DNA of 64,000 nucleotides from Cyclina sinensis (lineage: Eukaryota > Mollusca > Bivalvia > Venerida > Veneridae). Below, one piece after another: positions 57,976-64,000 of the stretch. How positions within the stretch are numbered: the first letter of the stretch is position 1; each line of letters starts with the position of its first letter. The position numbers and the translations under genes were made by a program. The notes under the pieces were generated by a model, which saw nothing but the letters and a program-made list of their open reading frames with translations, was not told the origin of the DNA and searched no databases. The DNA lies in NCBI GenBank assembly GCA_012932295.1, contig JAAONU010000010.1, positions 25,356,977 through 25,420,976 of the forward strand. The letters run 5' to 3'.

Positions 57976-58354
57976 TAGAGGTTCAAAGCTTGTTACTTAC
58001 TAAAAATTACGCACCAAAGAGACATATGTGCACTAGCCAGACAGTTTCTGTTCATCGCCAGACTAAATCTAAAATATTTTATATCAACCTTCGGCGTTAT
58101 ATGTCATTTTCTGTATCCATGCCGGTATTTTGATGATTGTTGGCATTTTTAAATAATCGATATAATTAAATGAATATAGTTGAAGTGGAAGTCTTTTGAT
58201 GGTGTGAAAATAATTTTTTAAGAAGTATGTAAAGAAAATATACTAAATTATCTTTAATTTTAAAATTATGCATTCCTTTGGCAAGTAAGAAGAAAAAAGC
58301 TTTTTCTGAAGTCTCTTAATGCTTTTTCGTTTTAATTTAACAGAGCATATCCCA

Positions 58355-58650
58355 AAAACTGCTGAAATAGTCGTACATTTCAGTTCTTGGTTCTTTCCTC
58401 ATATCCATAATAGCGATTTGCGGTCGATTTTACAGTTACGCCTGCATCGATAAGAAACATAAAATCTAATATGATATAGGCATACCAACCTTTATCAAAT
58501 CAAACATGATGCAAAACTGTGCAGAATGCACGAGTGAACTCACTGCTGCATTTTAATTTCACACATTTTACTACGAAAGACTTTTAGTGTAAGCCATTAC
58601 TCAAAACAGTGTCTCTCGTAATGGTAGAAATTGACGATTGCGGATAGAGA
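58355..58650. other. Inverted segment of unit 2
   Basis: Reverse complement of 49110-49410. For example, ACGCCTGCATCGATAAGAAA, ATCAAACATGATGCAAAACT and TCTCTCGTAATGGTAGAAAT match the opposite strand of unit 1. Flanks remain collinear (GCATATCCC.AAAACT on the left, TTGTCACACAAT on the right). Confidence 0.85.
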
Positions 58651-59580
58651 TGTTGTAGTTAATGTTGTTATTGTGAATATTTTGTCACACAATAAAGAGG
58701 AAGAAGACATAAGTTAAGACAGAAAAACAAAACAGAGCGTGGTTATTTGACAAATAAAGCATGGTTATTGCCTCGAGATTAAAAGCAACAGTTGCAGAAA
58801 TCTGAAAATGCGTCCAAACAAATACTTTTATTGATATGATTTAATTACATCCTATTTTGCTTTATTTCAATAAGCAAGCGAGTTACAATTTAAAACTGTT
58901 GAAAATCCCAACATCAAGTGTAAGCAGAAGTTACTAAAATAAGTGAACTTTTCATAAAATCGTTCATAGTGGCAGATATTCAACTTTTTAACTCCGTCTA
59001 GAAAAACAAAACGTAAATTCAACAGAAATACTAAAATGTTTGTATCCATGCAATAACATTTGAGACACTTAAAGAAAGCGAGACAGTTTCCCTCTATGCG
59101 ATACGGAAACAAAATAATTCCAATTAATAAAAAGATTAATCTATATGTCTCCTAATGGATCAAGAAATACAGTACAAAATATCGAGATACTGTTTATAGA
59201 TATTTAGTTCTTGTAGGTTATGAAAGAAATGATTTGCCATGAAAAATCTAAAAATAAGCTCATTTCTAATTGTCCGTCATCGAGTACATTAAATAAACCC
59301 TTTATTTCCTCTGCGAAAAATGAATGATGAAATTATGACAAAACTGGTAGTACACATTTTGGTATTCCCTGACTTCCCAACAAATTATCCTGATTTGTTA
59401 TCAGTGTATATCTGATGTTTCAGTATCGATGGAATATTTGGTATAACTACAAGCACGTCTCCCAAGACGCTCAGAGATTTTGTATTCCATATATTACTCT
59501 CTTTTTTTCGGTGCTGTATAAAATGCACGCATCTTTGTTACTTTTAGATAGATATCTGTACATTCATAATAATTTCTTTT

Positions 59581-60326
59581 GGGTGGCAACTTTTCCAACT
59601 GCGACAGAGTGTCTATAGACACTGAAAATGCAGCAGAGCGTCTGAAGCCAGGGATTTTTGGACATCCGTATTCTGCAGGCCCTGAGGTTCTATCTTCGGC
59701 CCCATGAGCGGCCCTAGTTTTAAAATGTGCAGTCATTAATTTTGATTTTTCTCTATGTCTATTAAAGAGAGTTAAGCTCCATTCAGAGTATTGAATCTGA
59801 TTGTTTTATTGTAACTGGTAAAAAGTATATTGTTAGTCAGACTTTGACGTTTTCCAACATTAGATTTAATATTTAAAAATGAAGCCTCATTTAAATAAAT
59901 GCTTAGAACGTCTACAAATTGTAGAGTTCTACAGAATTTGGAACATGCATGCCTGTTAATCAGCAGTTGCTGAAATAACAGTGTATTACTCTATTTGAGA
60001 GTGAATTTTGTATATGTACCGATTACCCATATGACCGACGCCCTATGAAGAGGTTATTAATTTATGTTGTGCGGTATAGTGTTAGACAAAGAAAGCATTC
60101 CATTCCAAAGACACATCTCGTTCTTTTCCATTCTTAACTTAATATGCAACCCAAGAAATGAGTATAAATTCACATGAGGCAGATAGTTTACACACTGACA
60201 ATAGTTACTAACATTGACAGAAATATCAAAGCAAGAAGACAACTATCAATATCGCAAATATTGCACGCAGATGTGGTCACATGTACAATTCAGTTACTGG
60301 ATGTTTTTTTAAGCAGCCAACTTGTT
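59581..60326. other. Insertion of about 746 bp in unit 2 of unknown type
   Basis: Unit 1 passes from TTGTTTCTTTTTTCTGTAAT to AGTAAATTCAACACATGG. Unit 2 has extra DNA between AATAATTTCTTTT and TTTCTTTAATGATTAGTGAA, with TTTCTTT on both sides as a possible target duplication. The first 150 bp is GC-rich (GCAGGCCCTGAGGTTCTATC, CGGCCCCATGAGCGGCCC). A minus-strand frame of 80 codons crosses it, without a recognised domain. Confidence 0.45.
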
Positions 60327-61317
60327 TTCTTTAATGATTAGTGAACTTACAGCTTCATCCACTAGAGTATCGTCTATTCATGAATTGTATTTATATGCTT
60401 TTTAATATATAAAGTTATAAACATAAAACACTTCTGAAATGATAAAGTGTTGTTTAAAATTCAAATTTAATACCCTAAAAGATGCTGAATTGATAAACGA
60501 CATTGAAGTGTATGAAAAATTTACAACTACACAATGTAGTCAAATCACACACAAAAAAATGTTTCGAAAGCAAATATGCCTGATATTTCAGTAAAAATAA
60601 CTATAGTTAAATAGCAATGATTCGGCAAGATAAAAGAATGTTGTAAATCGGTTGAAACTTTGGAGATAAACGTTTTACAAAGGCAACGAAGTTTGATGGA
60701 TCCTGAACGTATAAAGCTTAATTTGTGTCACATTATATAAAAATGGATCACAATACTTGCATCCTATAACAACTTCACATAGGACTGGAGTGGTTTGTCA
60801 TGTACAAACATTAAAAATACATAAGAACTCCAAAACGGCAGACAGTGAATAAGTTTAGGTAAACTGATCGTTCAATTTGCCACTGTTTACAAAAAAGAAA
60901 AAAAAACACTTGCTTAAAAAGCTTTGACTTCAACACCTATAGATTCTATTTAGCAAAAAAAAAACAACAAAAGAATATACATGCAGCAATAACTTAAACT
61001 TATTTTCCATAATAAACATGAACTACAATGACATAATCGTGTGTTGTTGTTTTTGGTGTGATTGTCTAATTCGTAGCTTTGTAAATAAGTCACCAGTTTT
61101 ACAAGGATTGACATTAACATTACACTGACATCGGACTGATAAATGAAATGGAAAATAGATTGGTATAATGATCTTCGTTGCAACAATTGACAATAACAAT
61201 GTGTAAAATAACGTTATAGCTTCTTATTATCAGCTTTTTTGTTTTGTCTAAACACTTGCTTACGTTGTTTGTTAGAGCCATTTCAGTTGTTAAATTTACT
61301 ACAAGAATTCTTAATAA

Positions 61318-61625
61318 TTCTTTAATTCCTGTCAGACTGATTAATATATAGCTATTTATTGCAAAAAGTCTTTTTATGGAGGAGACTGCTTAAAAACTTC
61401 GATTAAGACGTCATAAAATGCTGTTAAGCGAGAACGAAAGCATCGATGTTGCGTTAATTAATGCAGTCTGTGTGTGAAACATAGTAAATAATGAGCTTAA
61501 CCCCTCACCATTACAATAAAAATACGGAAATTTTTACTGCGAAAGCCACTTAGAGAAAGCTATTAATCACGGCAAAGTCTCGTTATAAGGAAGACAAGTC
61601 CGTTGTCATTGTAATGTTAATGTCA
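61318..61625. other. Conserved noncoding block, unit 2
   Basis: Partner of 50765-51075. The near-identity begins about ATTCTTTAATTCCTGTCAGA and fades after GTAATGTTAATG. It lies about 2.9 kb upstream of the expected third first exon, as the unit 1 block (discounting the LINE) lies about 2.6 kb upstream of the exon at 55231. Confidence 0.6.
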
Positions 61626-63450
61626 ATACTGTCCTTGTAAAACTGGTAACTTATTTACAAAGCTATGAATTAAACAATAACATTAAAAACAACACACAGT
61701 TATCTCATTGTAGTTCATTTTTATTGTGGAAAATAAGTTTATTTTGTTACATGTACCAATGCAAAATAATGCGTTTTTTTATTTTATTTTTTTTATTATT
61801 ATTTTTTTGCTGAGTAGAATATCTATGTGTTGGGGTAAAAGGTTTCTAAGTGGTTTTTTTATTGACAAATGCAAAGATATGTTAACGTAAATTTATTAAA
61901 TGTCTGTGGTATTGGAGTTTGTATCTATTTTTTAGAGTTTGTTCATGAAGCGTATTTGTTAACGACATTTGGAATAAGTTCATGTGACTGGAGGTAAATT
62001 CGGATGCGCCAGAAAAAAAACGGCATTAGCAGGTCAGTAAAACAGTCTCAGATAAATGATTCCTGGTCCGATCCATAAAATAACAATGTGTCTTTACGAG
62101 TAGGTGAGGTAAACAAAGTGAACGAAACTTTTTTAACCGGTGCAATACTTAAAAATTTGAAGTGGCGATGATTCATTGTGTTATTTTTTTCACGTTCCTT
62201 AGCAAACGTTCTTTTTAAAAGTTGCTATAAAAGTTGTGTATATCCACATTTTTTTATGCTCATGGTTATATGAAAGACGAAATCAAATGCCTTAAAATTA
62301 CATACTTTTGAATTAGACAGCATTACTCATTATGAGATTGTAACTTGTGAAAATTGGATTTTTATCTAAATTTTAAAATTATGTATTGAAATGCGACATG
62401 AAGGTGTTCCGAAATTTTTACAAGTTATCTTGATTTGTAAGATATTTTCTGATGTTTTGGAAATAATAGAAAGCTATCTAGGGAAATGAATTACTCTCCG
62501 TAGAGGATCAGACGGTCTGTCTTAGTGAATGATTTCCGATAAAAAAATGTTGTCGACTTAACTGCAAGAGAGAAATTTGTTGAGATTCTCTTAGAGATAA
62601 CACAGGAGAAGAATCGCATGATTCAAGAAATTAAATGTACCGTATTATCGTTCCGTGAAAATATGATTGTAGTGACTGGGAAGGAAAAGGCAATTTAAAT
62701 ATGTTATTATCATTTTATTACAAATTGAAATTTTCCTATCATATTACAACATATCTGTTACCGTCAATTACCGTGAGTTCATGTATTTATACTGAAATAC
62801 TTTATATATGGTTAATGACTGGCTGAAGCGTTTGCGCCATTAGAAGGAAAACATGTTTATTGGCTGCAACGATACAATAATTAAGAACGTAATAAATGAT
62901 TGATACTTTTTAGTAAGAAATAAACCACAATAATGCAAAGAACATAAACCTAAGTACGAAACGAAACAACGTTCTGTTGAAATTGTTACAATAGCTAAAA
63001 ACCTAAGCACATTTTATGATCAAGATCTTAAACAAAGTCTCTCAATAAAAAAGAAACCTCTTTAAAATCCTATACTCTAGATAACACTAAATTCTTAAAC
63101 TCTAAATAATATTCTAATTTACTTACTTTTTCAACTGAAATGTATATGCTGCACCATTCTCAGAAATTGTGAAAATGGAAGGTAAATCACTTCTGTAGAA
63201 TGTGAACGTCTTCAGTAAAAAAGGGATAAATCGGTGAGTTACTGAAAAAAACCACACATGTTGGAAAAACAGACAGAAACATTGCCACTTTCTAATTGAA
63301 AGGTCACAACAGCGTAACATCTTAGCTAAATAAAGACAATTCCTTATCTTTTTCAGCCAGACGTATTTGATTGCGACATAGTTGCAACATAGTTGCAATA
63401 CTGCTCTGAGAATTCTCGAACTTCCGCCACTTAATAACACTATTAGTTAT

Positions 63451-64000
63451 CTGTATCTGTCTGGTATTTAGTTATATTAGCACAAACCCTCTATTGCATA
63501 TAGGCCGTTGTGGAAGATCAGAGATTTTGTTTTATTAAAATGCCATGTTTGATTTGTCTGCTAGGGAGAACAAGGTCTTTGTGTTTTGCGAATAGATAAA
63601 CTAAGTTATGATCTGGAGCATTTTTTTCAGATTGTTTGACGTATCAGACATCAGGCAATCATAAGAGGTTTATCTAAATGTTTTATTTTCATTTAATTGA
63701 TAGAAATTTAGTCATGCAATGACTAAAAGAGAAATGAGATTGACAGTGTGCATTAGTTTTCTTCATTTATTACTGAACTCCTGAAGGTGTATAAAAAGGT
63801 AAATGTAAGTAAGAAGGATTCAAGTATATCATAAAATGAGCAGTAGAAAAGTGTAGACAGTGTTGAAGCCCTTTTGAAGTATGACATTTTTCGCCTGTTT
63901 ACTAGTCTGGTGTTATCTGCCCCTATTCCTTACGTCATTGGCTAAAAGTACGCTACCTACACGCAGTTCTAAGCTGTAACGTATATTTGAAAGATTATGA
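63451..64000. repeat. Start of array unit 3, cut by the window edge
   Basis: GATCAGAGATTTTGTTTTAT and AGGGAGAACAAGG, then GTGTAGACAGTGTTGAAGC and CGTATATTTGAAAGATTATG, follow unit 2 (about 54585 to 55025) in order. On that alignment an exon equivalent to 55231 would begin about 200 bp beyond the window. Confidence 0.7.

Larger units (their letters stand above)
54521..63450. repeat. Tandem array of about 9-kb units: unit 2
   Basis: Direct repeat of unit 1. It differs by a 60-bp minisatellite (55597-56442), a 537-bp dispersed element (56919-57455), a 300-bp inversion (about 58355-58650), an insertion of about 746 bp (59581-60326) and further unmatched sequence at 60380-60710 and 60790-61125. 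It lacks the LINE present in unit 1. Confidence 0.8.

Overview
The window is AT-rich, gene-poor animal nuclear DNA. The signs are degenerate APE-type non-LTR retrotransposons, a Tc1/mariner transposase fragment, tRNA-derived SINE heads, many minisatellites, and small open exons bounded by GT/AG splice signals. There is no prokaryotic gene organisation. The dispersed elements, including several built on CCGTCCGTC, resemble repeats common in marine invertebrates. A bivalve mollusc is my best guess, but this is inference and no species can be named.

Layout. 1-12.4 kb: AT-rich noncoding DNA with a 21-bp minisatellite (549-706), dispersed repeats (955-1660, 4.7 kb, 5.9 kb), a 48-bp minisatellite (10022-10210) and one possible terminal exon (9156-9358). 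12.4-15.9 kb: a nearly full-length minus-strand LINE of CR1/jockey type, broken by two frameshifts and two in-frame stops. 16-26 kb: dispersed and tRNA-like repeats, 28-bp arrays at 18.2 and 21.5 kb, a Tc1 transposase remnant that runs into a 62-bp array (22.7-23.25 kb), and a TTAA-flanked MITE-like element (25561-26086). 26.2-40.8 kb: a direct tandem duplication (26237-32897 and 32898-40776). Each half carries a 44-bp and a 28-bp minisatellite, and their lengths have diverged strongly: 38 versus 24 units and 5 versus 52 units. A third, decayed piece lies at 41.4-42.0 kb. 42.6-44.1 kb: a candidate coding exon followed by a 22-unit 51-bp array.

45.2 kb to the end: a second, older tandem array of about 9-kb units (about 45.2-54.5, 54.5-63.45, and 63.45 kb onward). 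Units 1 and 2 each contain a paralogous 19-codon first exon (45701-45757 and 55231-55287) that starts MTVWER and ends at a consensus splice donor. The window stops about 200 bp before the place where the third should begin. Comparing the units gives clean empty sites for a young LINE fragment (51.75-53.39 kb) and for a 537-bp dispersed element (56919-57455). It also shows a local 300-bp inversion and one noncoding block that stays about 96% identical while its flanks have drifted much further.

I recognise no complete cellular gene. Most long reading frames here are artefacts of minisatellites whose units lack stop codons. The most interesting features are the first-exon array, the conserved block in it, and the large copy-number change and higher-order structure of the 28-bp array.
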